A DNA stretch of 64,000 nt from Helianthus annuus (Eukaryota > Streptophyta > Magnoliopsida > Asterales > Asteraceae): NCBI RefSeq assembly GCF_002127325.2, contig NC_035443.2, positions 120,742,462 through 120,806,461 on the forward strand, read 5' to 3'. This document shows, one piece after another, positions 34,860-46,257 of the stretch. Position 1 is the first letter of the stretch. Every line of letters starts with the position of its first letter. The notes under the pieces are model-generated. The model was not told the DNA's origin and made no database searches. It saw only the letters and a program-made list of their open reading frames with translations. The translations under genes and the position numbers were made by a program.

Positions 34860-36075
34860 TAGGGTGGGAGTTGGCTACAAAGTCATATTTTTCTAGAAAG
34901 TGTAGGAAGTGATATGGTTATGATGTGTGTCATCTAGAGAATTTTAATAAAAGGGTACAATGGTAATTCACTAAATAAGTTATTTTTGAAAAAGATAAAC
35001 CTAAAACAACAAAATGAGACTTTTAAGGAAACTCTATGTCTTATTTATGGAATTGTATCAGTTACGCAGAATCAAACGTGCATCATTCTCTTATCCTTCT
35101 GATGATTTTTTTTTTGTTTTGTTTTGTTTTTTTTTTTTTTTTTTGCATATTGCGGATCAAAAATGTCAATGTCTAATACAATGATTGATTGTGATCATGG
35201 TAAATGCATCCTGATTTAGTTGTTCGACATGCCGGTATTTGATTAAGTTTTTTTTTTTTTGCATGTGCATGTATTCTTGACGTTGTGTTTTACTTGTTTT
35301 ATGGTTTCTTCACACGTAACACACCAGCTTATCGTTCTTGAACAATTTTTTGACGTTGTGTTTTACCATTTATAGGTTTACTCATTATGTGTTATAACAG
35401 TTTATGTTTCATGAAGGACGTATTTTTGTATTTATTGACATTGTGTTTTACAGGTTATTGGTTTCTTCACAATGTGTTTTATCAGTATGTTTTTATTGAC
35501 TGTTTCTTCACAATGTGTTTTTCTTCACAGATCCGTCGCAGTGTGTTTTATCAGTGCGTTTTTCTTCATACTTTCTTCGCAGTGTGTTTTTCTTCACATG
35601 TTTCTTCTCAGTGTGTTTTATCAGTTTCTGATCCTATTAGATTTTTTTCGTAGTTTCTTCACAATGTGTTTTATCACTAATATAAAACATACTTGATAAA
35701 AAAACAAAATTGAACTCCGATTCTCGTCCCTAGATAAAAACAAATCAAACTCCAATTTATTAAATTCCAGATTTTAAACATAATCAAATCTTTTATATTC
35801 AACTTCATCCATGATTTTAGGAGATTTTATTTAATGAGGAGAGAGAATGTGGAGAGAGTTATGCAAGAAATAATGAATGATGGTTGTTTCTTTTTTTAAA
35901 ACATGCTCAATTACAAAAATATCATCAATCAATTAAATCAATCATTAAATAAAATGCATATATTACAAAAAATGCCACTCATCTAATCTCAACCATTAAA
36001 ACCACTCATCCAATGGCCCAAAACACTTCCTACACTTTGTAGGAAAAACACATTTTGTAGACGAACCCGACCCTA
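34860..36075. mobile_element. 1.2-kb inverted-repeat element inside Harbinger copy 2
   Basis: Counterpart of 20790-21996, with the same 50-base arms and TGTGTTTTAT phrases. The flanking TA run is much shorter. Confidence 0.75.
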
Positions 36076-36088
36076 TATATATATATAT

Positions 36089-36247
36089 GGGAGGGTTATC
36101 TTGAGAACGCTAAATATTGCGAGAAGCGTGAGAACGAATGAAAAACCAATCAAAATCGAATTTTTTTAATACAAACATCATTGTAATTAAAATACAACAT
36201 CAAAAAAGAATTTACAACATCAAATAATTTATTTCTCCTCTGAAAAT
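36089..36247. mobile_element. Truncated MITE end (copy 2)
   Basis: Counterpart of 22061-22218 (GGAGGGTTATCTTGAGAACG). Confidence 0.45.
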
Positions 36248-36488
36248 CACTGCTACGGAAAGTGTGTTTTTCCTAGAAAGTCTAGGAAGCGATCTGGGCC
36301 ATCCAATGGGTGTGTTTAATGGTTGAGATCATCTTGGTGGCATTTTGGTAATATGTGTTTCTTAAAAATAGGATTATTTAATTAATCAGGGGTAGATATA
36401 TCATTTAGTTTGTTTTAAATATGGAAATAATTGTCATTCCATAACCACCCCACATTTCTTTAGATTTTTTTTTCTCTCTCTCTCCCTC

Positions 36489-36524
<36 letters not shown>

Positions 36525-37440
36525 TTTTATCCTTCGTGAAGAAACACATCAAGAAAACACATCGTATTAATCTACTTGTTAATCTGTTTGCTGTTAAAAC
36601 ACAGCGTCAAGAAATCCTCCAACATTACCAGCATGGATGGTAAAACACAGCGTATGAATCTGCTTGCTGTTAAAACACAATGTCAAGAAATCCTCCAGCA
36701 TTACCAGCTTGCTAATCTGCTTGCTGTTAAAACACAGCGTCAAGAAATCTTCCAGCATTACCAGCATGGATGGTAAAACACAGCGTATGAATCTGCTTGC
36801 TGTTGAAACACAGCGTATGAATCTGCTTGAATGCTAAAACACAACTGTATGAATATGGTTGTTGTTAAAACACAACTGTATGAATCTGAATGCTAAAACA
36901 CAACTGTATGAATCTGCTTGCTGTTAAAACACAACTGTATGAATTTGCTTGCTGTTAAAACACAACTGTATGAATCTGAATGCTAAAACACAACTGTATG
37001 AATCTGCTTGCTGTTAAAACACAACTGTATGAATCTGTTTACTGTTAAGACACATCACCAAGAACAAGCTGATGGTTTTGCAATTAAATGTTAATAACCA
37101 TCTCCACAATCAATAAGTGTGTTTGAAGCCCTGATTTTTCTCTCTGGAAAATATATTGAATACGAATACTGCTGGTGAAGAAGAAAACGATAGAAAGAAT
37201 TGTATATACATATGATTTGAATGAGATTTGGATTCGAAACACAACCAAAATTCCGAAAATCATGGACATAATCAGTTACCTTCGAGATCATGCAATGTTA
37301 GTTAATGAAATATAAATTTCAAAATTAAAATGTAAATTAAATAATTGCCCTTCTAGTTAAAATAACTCAATGCCACATGTCTAATTCTCATTGCTTCCTA
37401 GACTTTTTAGGAAAAATACACTTTCTACCCAACTCCTACC
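36248..37440. mobile_element. 1.2-kb inverted-repeat element with tandem array (copy 2)
   Basis: Counterpart of 22219-23430. The CT microsatellite is shorter (about 36472-36520). The AAAACACA array occupies 36590-37050. Confidence 0.7.
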
Positions 37441-37441
37441 C

Positions 37442-37496
<55 letters not shown>
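37441..37496. repeat. (TA)n microsatellite
   Basis: TA run broken by one GTA; the counterpart in copy 1 is 23431-23474. Confidence 0.95.
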
Positions 37497-37500
<4 letters not shown>

Positions 37501-37538
37501 ATTAACATACAAAAAATATAGTATCAAAATAAAAACAA

Positions 37539-38826
37539 TCATTCTTCGTCGTCTTCGTCGGTTTTGAACCCAGGAATCGTTGAAACATGATCCACCAAAT
37601 CAGATCGAAGGTTGTGATGTATATCCCTTGACTTGATCAAAAATTCATTTGTCGATTTATCTTCGTCTATAACTGTTACGTTATCTGGTTGGGGGTCATC
37701 GTCATCATAGTAGGTAACGACCGCTCTACCTTCATCCTCCAAAATCATGTTGTGAAAAATGATACATGCGTACATCACGTTTCCAATATGATCCTTGTCC
37801 CATAGTCGACAAGGCATTGCCAATATTCGCCACCTTTTCTTCAAAACACCGAACGCTCGCTCGATGTCTTTACGTGCAGCCATTTGGACCCTGTGAAACT
37901 TTTATCTCTTTGGATCTATGGTACCGTGTCTTATGAACGATTTTACGAAAACCCCTCACTCCGGGTAAATCCCATCAACTCGATAGTACCCATACACGTA
38001 CTCAATCCCGTTCACAAAGAAACTTCCTTTGGGTCCTATACCATTTACCCGATCATTGAAAAGGGGCGAGTGGTTTATGATGGTAATATCGTTATGTGAA
38101 CCTAGCATACCGAAGAACGCATGCCATATCCAAAGATCTTGGGACGCAACCGCTTCAAGCATGATGGCTGGCATCCCATGATATCCACTCGTGTGAGCGC
38201 CTTGCCATGCGGTTGGACAAAGTTCCCAAGACCATTTCATACAATCTAAACTACCTAGCATCTCGAGTAGTCCATGATAATCGGCGTGATGTTCCAATAT
38301 TTGTTGCATGTCACTGAACGACGGCTTTCTCAAATATCTTTTCTTATAAAGTTCTAAAATACACGAACAAAAGCTGTGAAGACTTTCTCTAGCTACACGT
38401 GCAGACATTTTTAAATAGTAATCCATAATGTCCGAACTATTGCCGTACGCTAACTGTCTAAGTGCGGTCGTGACCTTTTGCCACGTACTAAATCCTAATT
38501 GCCCGGTTACATCCGGTTTTTGTTGGAAAAAAAACATACTTCTCCTCAAGATCCCTAGATATCCTTAAAAATTAGTTTCTACTCATACGAAAACGACGCC
38601 TAAACATTTGTTCATCATACTTAGGTTCGGCTGAGAAATAATCGCTTACCAACAAATTGTTAGCGGTGTGCCGTTCACGAGCGATGTACCTCATCTGTTT
38701 AGGTTTCGAAGTCTCTTCCTCATCGTCTTCCACGATAGCTTTCACCACCGTCACGATCGTTTGTAGAAATATTTCCGCACCATCGTCAACTGATGATGAC
38801 GATTCACTTGAACTTGAAGAATTCAT
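37539..38826 (-). pseudogene. PIF/Harbinger transposase, copy 2
   Basis: Same gene as 23516-24802, with the same nuclease motifs and the same central break (stop after GIYPE at 37956 and frameshift before the Glu-bearing part at 37539-37883). Private damage: a TTA-to-TAA stop near 38572 in RMSRN-LFL, and an extra A in the run near 38527 that shifts the frame. The ATG is at 38826. It cannot make a complete transposase. Confidence 0.9.
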
Positions 38827-39120
38827 GTCAAGATTGTGTTTTATGTATTTGATATTGTGTGAGAAAAATGTTAAATATGGAAGGGTATTTATATAAGAAA
38901 AAAGTTATTTTTTTTGTAAAATTCAACCCCAACGGCTAGCCCAAACGGCTATTTTGTTGGCCAATGAGATCCCGCCATGTCATGCTTGTAGCCCCGCCCA
39001 ACGCCCGGGCTGAAACCCCCGCCAAAGGAGCCACGCCGGAACCCAAGCCCACCCGGAATGGTGACTTAGGCGTTTGCACCCAACCCACGCCCCAACCCCC
39101 GTCCCATACCCATAGTCTTA

Positions 39121-39757
39121 GTAATGGTTCAAGCATCAACCAAAAGTTATCTCTTTCTCCTTTCTTAGCAACTTCTTTAGTTTCCAATTCCACATCATCA
39201 CTCTCTTTCCATCATTCGACTCGTGTTAATCACTGCCCGATGAATAATATTTTCCTAGACAAATTTCTATACCCGAATACCATGACAATTCAATATTGTA
39301 GATCATAATAATATGCACGAAAAACAAGAAAAAATCACCACAGGCATGTCCGTGATCTCGACATTCATGGTTGGCCTCAACGCGTGTGATTACATAACTA
39401 TAAAAATTCTAACAAATAAAAACTCATATAAAATTTTAGTGACTAGATTGGTATATATTCTATGATGATCTATAAGTTTTTAAAAATTACTGTCTCAAAA
39501 ACATTTATTAAGATTTATATTTCTAAGTTATCTATAACTATATCTATATTTATAGTCTATAATATACCTTATATAAAGCATAAACTTGTAATTTACTCTC
39601 CACTTTAAGACGCTTAGTATTAATTCTATTGTGTATGATACAAGTGCTCTGTACAATAGTTCTTAACTTGTCCATACTTATTATTGATATTTAACTAGTT
39701 ATCTCAGTTTCATATTAGATTAAAAAACTGGTCTTTACTGTTTGGTTCGTACACAGG
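39121..39757. other. A+T-rich intergenic DNA
   Basis: Right flank of the Harbinger element. No gene, RNA or clear repeat seen; short frames only. Confidence 0.5.
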
Positions 39758-39791
39758 TTCCCCGCCGCAACGCACGATGGGGAAATCCTAG
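39758..39791 (+). mobile_element. Helitron-like 3' terminus (+)
   Basis: TTCCCC (39758-39763) can pair with GGGGAA (39779-39784). CTAG follows at 39788-39791 and then T. A hairpin a few bases before CTRR, inserted next to T, is the signature of Helitron 3' ends. The loop contains CCGCAACGCACG, like other ends in this window. The 5' end was not found. Confidence 0.5.
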
Positions 39792-40007
39792 TTAGCTTTA
39801 AAAATTTGCGCAGGTGTGTAACCATGTATGACATTTCTACACCTAGTCAATATACATACTCATTTACAATATATAATGGCAATGTTGTAATTAAATAAGG
39901 TTTCACTACATTCAATTCATTACATTAATTATTATCTTTATTTATAATACTTTAAGTTAAGGTTTAAATATACATTTATATTTTTATGAGTAAGGTAATT
40001 GTACAAA

Positions 40008-40041
40008 CTAGAATTTAGACCTGCGGGCGTTGCCCCGCAGG
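40008..40041 (-). mobile_element. Helitron-like 3' terminus (-)
   Basis: CCTGCGGG (40020-40027) pairs perfectly with CCCGCAGG (40034-40041). On the minus strand the hairpin is followed by eight bases and CTAG (40008-40011). A CTAG also abuts the hairpin on the other side (40042-40045), so the + orientation cannot be excluded. Confidence 0.5.
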
Positions 40042-40631
40042 CTAGTAAATTTTACAAAGTGTGAGCGAACGTTGTCTCCATATGGTTTATTTATAATGTT
40101 GACTTAACTTTTTATTAGTAATTCCTAATTATAATGTTGAGTTAAGGGCTTTAAAATATCTAACTCAATGACTAAACAGGCTAGTTGAAGCCTGCTTCTT
40201 TAACATAGAGCATTATGTAACCTATGAAATCCTAGTAAGAAAGTTCAACAGGCAACTTCTATTTCGTATAACCATGAAATGATGAAGCGGACAACATATT
40301 TAACATAATGCAAAGCATGGCTTGATATGAAACATTTAACGAATACTACAAATATCCAAAATTTAATCGTACGAAAGATGATCTAGACAGTTATTCCAAT
40401 CGGGAAGCATATTAAATTCAGATTCTAGAAGCGCAATCCCGAGCCCTTCTATAAAATGACACTATTACCTTATGATTGTTAAACCAACTTGTGAATTTCA
40501 TCCCAACAAATGCATCATCCTCAACAGAGCATCCATGTAAAATAGCACTATACCTGAATTGCATATATTTAATTAGTATATCATCTACTAAAATAAAAAA
40601 TAATATAGGTAGATGTGTGGACTACATAATC

Positions 40632-40690
40632 TTTTTTTTTTTTTTTTGAAACACACCCAAAGCCAAGGGTACAATTACCCTAAGCTAAAT
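40632..40690 (-). mobile_element. Possible retroposon 3' end with poly(A)
   Basis: A T-run on the + strand (poly(A) on minus) is followed by GAAACACACCCAAAGCCAAG. A related phrase, AAACCCCCAAAGCCAAGG, occurs near 59211. The body cannot be traced. Confidence 0.3.
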
Positions 40691-40925
40691 TTTGTTGCTT
40701 ATTTATAATTTATAATTATAATGTATAATATGTCTTAACATGAGAAGTGAAGGAATATATTTTTTTATTTTTTATTTTTGAATTTTTTCTCATTTTGTCA
40801 AGCATATGTTTTAGTACCAAAATCTAGAAAAAAAAAGTGCATATGCACTAGTAGTCATTACACATAATTACTCTACTCTACTAGAGTAAATATGCGATTT
40901 TTTTTTTAATTTTGCAACTAAAAAT

Positions 40926-41566
40926 TAGGGGTGTGCAAAAAACCAAATTAACCGAACCATAACCGAATTAACCGACAAAACCCAATCGAAAAAACCGAAC
41001 CAAACAAAAAACTGATGGGTCGGTTAATAGTTTTTTTGAAACCGAAAGTAGCGGGTCGGTTATGATTATCATTTTTTCCATACTCACCATAATCGAACCG
41101 AACCGACATTTAATAAATTTTTGTAAGATTTAGGACTTTTCACCATATTTTTAATATTTGATGTTGTTTATTGAAGATTTTTAGTATTTATAGGTTTTCA
41201 TATCGTTTTGTGGTTTTGGTTGGATTTTTATTTGAATTTATGGAATGTATTATATCACTTTATTTCAATGTTCGATAATAATTGGTATTAATATTATAGA
41301 TTATATGTATTTTTAATACTATTTAATATACTAATATATACAAATATGCAAAAACAATTTATTCCATGTTAAAAAAATTAAGCTATTTTTAGCTAAGCTA
41401 AATACACGGTTAACCACCCATAACCGACCGCTATAACCATCAAAACTGAATAACCATAACCACCATAACCGATCGGTTATGGCTATGGTTATCCATTAAC
41501 CGACATCACGGTTATGGTTATGGTTTTAGGTCAAAGCCGGACCAAACCGACCCATGCACACCCCTA
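40926..41566. mobile_element. hAT-type MITE, TSD CTAAAAAT
   Basis: The ends TAGGGGTGTGCA...TGCACACCCCTA are inverted. Exact 8-bp duplications CTAAAAAT lie at 40918-40925 and 41567-41574. The interior is built from AACCGAACC / CCATAACCG phrases in both orientations. It is non-coding. Confidence 0.88.
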
Positions 41567-41747
41567 CTAAAAATCATGCTTAAGTAGATGAAGAAAAAAA
41601 TCAAAAAAGAAAATCTTCTTTCACTTCCTTTGTAAAGACTCATTTGTATTTGTATTTGATCTTTATATATTTTTTATAACCAATATTATCTTATTTAAAT
41701 ACTTAATTATATAATTACCATATAATAGATATTTACGTAGTTATAAT

Positions 41748-42229
41748 TAGGGGTGCAAACGAGTCGAGCCGAGCCCGAACTCGACCAGGCTCGAGCTCGA
41801 GCTCGTTTAACATATGAAAGCTCGAGCTCGGCTCGAAGGTAATTATTCAAGCTCGAGCTCGGCTCGGGCTCGACTCGTTTAGTATTTATTAATTAATTTA
41901 TATTAATTATAATTATTATTGTACACATAATTAAGTTATTTTTTATATTTATATAAATGGTAATTATTATTATATAAATATATGTTTAATATATTAATAA
42001 AAAATATATAAACAGAAAGCTCGTTTAGGCTCGCGAGCCGGCTCGAGCTCGATAAGCGAAGCTCAGGCTCGGCCTCGATAAGCGAAGCTCGGGCTCGAGC
42101 TCGAGCTCGTTTACTAAACGAGCTTGTTTTTTAGGCTCGGGCTCGAGCTCGTTTAAGCTCGGCTCGTTTGAGTTTTTTTTCGAGCCGAGCTCGAGTAGCT
42201 TGCGAGTAGCTCGGCTTGTTTGCACGCTA
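41748..42229. mobile_element. hAT-type MITE, TSD GTTATAAT, CTCGAG-rich
   Basis: The left end TAGGGGTGCAAACGAG mirrors the right end CTTGTTTGCACGCTA. Exact 8-bp duplications GTTATAAT lie at 41740-41747 and 42230-42237. The interior is dominated by GCTCGAGCTCGG palindromic phrases. An ATA microsatellite begins in the right duplication. Confidence 0.88.
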
Positions 42230-42231
42230 GT

Positions 42232-42233
<2 letters not shown>

Positions 42234-42283
<50 letters not shown>

Positions 42284-42284
42284 T
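42234..42284. repeat. (ATA)n microsatellite
   Basis: About 16 uninterrupted AAT/ATA units directly after the hAT-type MITE. Confidence 0.95.
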
Positions 42285-42699
42285 AATCAATGTTTAAGCT
42301 AGAGATTGATCTCTCCAAGTCCACTCTATTGCGGGAAAGAAGTGGATTACAATTATATTTTCAGTACACTAATGCCATCATGTGACCTTAAAAAAGGAGA
42401 TGAACATCTTACAACGCAAATCCATTTACGTACAACTATCCAATGCATTTAAGCTTTAGGGTATAACTCATGAGTCAAATTGATTACATCTCCAAAAGCC
42501 AAAAGCTCATACCTTCGTCCCTTTAAGGTGAGGACCGAGTATGGCCCATCTTTTAATACGACCTTCACATTCATTAAAAAGGAGAACTTGACCGAAACCA
42601 TCCACCCCTATTACGGATCGTTGATCCTCTATTAATTATTATTATTATTAGTTTATTTTATTTCACTTTTACGTGTCGAATATTTTTATTTATAAGTAA
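42285..42699. other. Intergenic DNA, nothing recognised
   Basis: No supported gene or repeat boundary. Confidence 0.4.
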
Positions 42700-43000
42700 C
42701 TAGGTTAGAACCCCGTGTATTACACGGGTTTCATTTAATAAATGTAATGTTATGTACTAAATAAATAAACAATATATTTTTAAAAACCTCATTTATTACA
42801 CGTGTTGAGTAAATATAATTTTATATATTAAATAATAAAAAATTCTATCTTTAAGAATCTCGTGTATTTTGCGGGTTGAATAAAAGTAATTTTATATACC
42901 AAACAATAAAAAAGTTATATTTAAAAAAAAAACTATGTATTCAAGGGTGAAAGAAATGTAATTTTATATACTAAATAATAAAAAAATATATTTAAAAAAA
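42700..43000 (-). mobile_element. Helitron-like 3' terminus (-) with degenerate internal repeats
   Basis: CCCGTGTA/TACACGGG (42712-42728) forms a near-perfect hairpin. On the minus strand CTAG follows at 42700-42703, then T. To the right, three to four degenerate units of about 75 bases (ACCCCGTGTAT..., then TAATTTTATATACTAAATAA) repeat to about 43000. The 5' end is unknown. Confidence 0.55.
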
Positions 43001-43695
43001 ACTTTTATGCATGTTTATCTACTATTAAGTGAAACAATGGTTTTTAGTTTAGATAAGACTTTACGATTTGAAGTTAAGTTTATGCCAATGATTTGAGTAA
43101 ATTGTCAAAATTGTTCCTGAGGTTTGGGCATGTTTGTCATTCTCATCCAAAACAATGGTACTGTATCATATAGTCCTTCACTTTTGAGATTTATTTGTCA
43201 TTTTCATTTAAACGTCTTATTTGCTTTATTTTTTCTATCAAACTTTTGGATGAAAATGACAAAAAATCCCAATTCTCAGGGACGATTTTGGCAAAAAAAA
43301 TCAGACGTTTAGAAATGAAAACTTTAGACTAAACTGGTAAAATTATCCAAATCACATGAACTAAAATGACATTTAATTCTAAAATTTAAAAAAGAAAAAA
43401 CACCCATTATTCCGTTAATAAGGCTATACCAAATATTACATTTGTTGTGAAATACAAATTTTTATCATTAAAAACATATTTTAAATCAACTTCATCGTCT
43501 CCTAAGTAAATGCTTTACTGCTATATAATTTAAATTAGATAATAATGTGAAATACAAATTTTTATTATCAAAAACATATTTTAAATCAACACTCATCGTT
43601 CCTAAGTAAATGCTTTATTGTTATATTATTTAAATTAAATAATACTATTATTAAAAGGGATGAGGTACCAGAGAATGACATGTGTACAAAAAGAT
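43001..43695. other. A+T-rich intergenic DNA
   Basis: No gene. CTAAGTAAATGCTTTA with TATTTTAAATCAAC occurs twice (about 43480-43520 and 43575-43620), a short degenerate direct repeat. Confidence 0.4.
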
Positions 43696-43704
43696 TTTTG
43701 TTTA

Positions 43705-45133
43705 GAGTAAATTTCAAAGTTCGTCCTTTATGTATGTCTAATATATCAAAGTATGTCCTTTATCTTTAATATCTTCAAGAAACATACTTAATGTTTGCAA
43801 ATCCTTACATGTTACGTCCTTTAGTCCTAATCCAGTTACTTTTCATGGTTAAATTTGACTAAGTCAACCCCACATAAGGGTATTTTAGTCATTTTGCCTT
43901 GAACATTAAAATAAATAATAAACAAAACAATTTAAAAACACATAAATATAAATCCCTCTTTATCTCTCTGAATTCTGTATAACCTTCTCCTTTTTATCTC
44001 TAATTGACCTAACTCTACCTCCACCTTAACTCCACCACCATCTACTACCACCACACCTCCACCACCACCTCCACCTCCACCGTCGCCACCTCAACTCCAC
44101 GTCCACCACCACTCCACCTAACATAACTGCACATCAGCAACCAAAACGCACACACAAATCAACAATATCTCTAATCAAACACTCAATTCACTAAAACAAA
44201 CACAGTTTAACCTCAGATCCACTACAATTACGCTTACAAAATCAACAAACACCTCAACCGTAAACAAATTACCAGATGAACAGGCACTTTGATGCGTTTG
44301 ACAACCAGCACCTCCTCCACCGTACCTACCACCAGCACCTCCTCCACCGTATCATCACCACCCCCAAATCCAAAATCAAATCAAATCAAACCCGTATCAT
44401 CTCCTCCACCGTACCTACCACCAGCACCTCCTCCACCGTATCTACACTCGTTTCTTTATTCTTGAACATTAATCGAGATGGAGGGTGGTGGGTTTTTGTC
44501 TGAAGCAGAGAGAGAGAACGACGGTAGAACAGTTAGGGTTCTGATCTGAAAATAAAACCCTAAATGTAAAAAACACCTATATGTTTCAATAACCTGCAAA
44601 AAAGTGAAAAATTAGGGTTCCGATCTGGTAGAACAGTTAGAGAGAGAGAACGACGGCAGGTAGTGGTGGTGGCAAGTGGGTTGTGGCGGTGAAGTGGTGG
44701 TGGTGGCAGATCGGTGGTGGTGGTGGTGGTGGCGGTGGCGGTGGCGGTGGCGGTGGCGGTGGCGGTGGCAGGTGGGTTGTGGTTGTGGGGGTAGGATAAT
44801 TAGAAAGAGAGAGGGGGAGAAGATTATCTGTATATATACACACATATAACTCTAAATACATACATACAGACATATATAATTCTATAATTCTAAAATTGTT
44901 TTATTTATTGGTTTTATGATTATTTATTATAATATTTAGGTTAAAATGACTAAAATACCCTTATGTGGGGTTGACTTAGTCAAATTTAACCATGAAAAGT
45001 AACTGGATTAGGACTAAAGGACGTAACATGTAAGGATTTGCAAACATTAAGTATGTTTCTTGAAGATATTAAAGATAAAGGACATACTTTGATATATTAG
45101 ACATACATAAAGGACGAACTTTGAAATTTACTC
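43705..45133. mobile_element. Mutator-like (MULE) non-autonomous element, 191-bp TIRs
   Basis: Bases 43705-43895 and 44943-45133 are inverted copies of each other with no difference I can see. The element starts GAGTAAATTTCAAAG and is flanked by exact 9-bp duplications TTTTGTTTA (43696-43704 and 45134-45142), as expected for Mutator. The 1.05-kb interior holds no transposase. It has CCACCACC-rich strings in both directions and a GCACCTCCTCCACCGTA phrase repeated three times (44305-44440). It may contain captured gene pieces. Confidence 0.9.
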
Positions 45134-45142
45134 TTTTGTTTA

Positions 45143-45840
45143 TTAGTATAGGAAGATTTATATAGTGTTTAAACACAAGTGTCGTATCCAAATACCAGGG
45201 TAATATATGTTACGCTTGTATACTATTTAAATCAAACTTAAACCAACATCTGAAGCAAGCTGGATACCAAGTCGGTTTTTGAATTTTTGGGTCATGTTAG
45301 ATGTCGGGATCTGAACTATAATCGTTTTTCAAATCCAGTTTGTGATTATGAACCGATCTGACTCGAATATCTTAAACATATATTTATGATAAGTATATTA
45401 TATAGTTTATTTATTATGCTCTTTGAACCAGCCAAACCGGTGAACCGGATCGAATGGTCGTACAGGATTTCTATTTTTTCTTTAAATTCCCACTTGCGAG
45501 TATGAATGAAATCGCTATTAATAATAATAATAATAATAATAATAATTCTCACTTGATACATTCATTACTCCGTGCTCTCTATTATATTTGTTTAAGTTTT
45601 CATAGTTTATTAAAATCGAAGATTTATACATTTTCATATTTTGTTTTAAATTTCATACACACACATTCTTTATGACGCAATCCAGTTTCTTAAATCGAAC
45701 AGCAAACCAATAAAACAATCCGTTTACTTTCCAATCCAATTACGAAAACATTGGATTTGTAAAGTCGAGTTAACAACATGTATGTAATCATAAAAATACG
45801 TGTAATAAATGATAAAAGTACCCTAAATATAAAAATATAT
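45143..45840. other. Intergenic DNA with (AAT)n at 45519-45547
   Basis: No gene supported. The two overlapping short frames read through the AAT microsatellite. Confidence 0.45.
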
Positions 45841-46257
45841 CTATAAGAGTTTTGAAATGATCCTTACAAAGTTTATTTTTTCTACAAAGTGTATAAAGTC
45901 ATAAAACACTACAATTTCAGGCGTAAAATAAATTCAAAATCCACAAATAACAAAGTGAAGATCATTAAAACACAATAGCAAAACCCTACAAGTCTATAAA
46001 AACTTCAAACACACGATCATAGAACTATGAATGTAAAACACAACATGATAATCAACATAAAACACACTAATATTAGTTATTCGATAATCAAAGCATTATC
46101 ATCCAAAACACAACGCAAAACCCACAAATATGCTATTTTAGTAATCTTCACTTTGTTATTTGTGGGTTTGAAGTGTGTTTTATGATTGATATTATAGTGT
46201 TTTGTGACTTTTGACACTTTGTAGGAAAAATAGATTTTATAGCCAACTCTCACCTAT
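45841..46257. mobile_element. Fold-back MITE related to the elements in the Harbinger copies
   Basis: TTTTTTCTACAAAGTGTATAAA (left, 45886 on) mirrors ATTTTTCCTACAAAGTGTCAAA (inverse of right). The outer AGAGTTGGCTATA resembles the end of 20790-21996. Inner arms CCACAAATAACAAAGTGAAG (near 45939) and CTTCACTTTGTTATTTGTGG (near 46147) are exact inverses, so most of the element can fold on itself. AAAACACA phrases recur. Confidence 0.7.

Larger units (their letters stand above)
24886..38922. repeat. Segmental tandem duplication, copy 2
   Basis: The join at 24885/24886 fuses Harbinger terminal sequence (ATAAGAAAAATGTAAAA) to the interior of a gypsy LTR (ACTTTGGACACG, equivalent to 17842). The corresponding Harbinger position in copy 2 is about 38922, after which unique Harbinger end sequence continues. 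The unit is therefore about 14.0 kb. Little or no microhomology is visible at the join. Confidence 0.9.
34708..39117 (-). mobile_element. Complete PIF/Harbinger element with TTA target duplication
   Basis: TTA (34705-34707) precedes GACCGTGGAGTATGG and TTA (39118-39120) follows ACCCATAGTC. The inverse of the right end, GACTATGGGTATGGGACGGG, pairs with the left end, and similarity continues through GGGGGTT-GG-GC-TGGGTT. A 3-bp TTA/TAA duplication is characteristic of PIF/Harbinger. Its 4.4 kb includes two nested 1.2-kb inverted-repeat elements and one MITE fragment. Confidence 0.88.

Noticed and set aside
38936..39308. Overlapping frames on both strands at the Harbinger right end
   Set aside because: They fall in the G+C-rich terminal region of the element and read across its boundary and TTA duplication.
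44612..44873. Pro/His-rich frames on the minus strand
   Set aside because: They read through CCACCG repeats inside the Mutator-like element; composition explains the openness.
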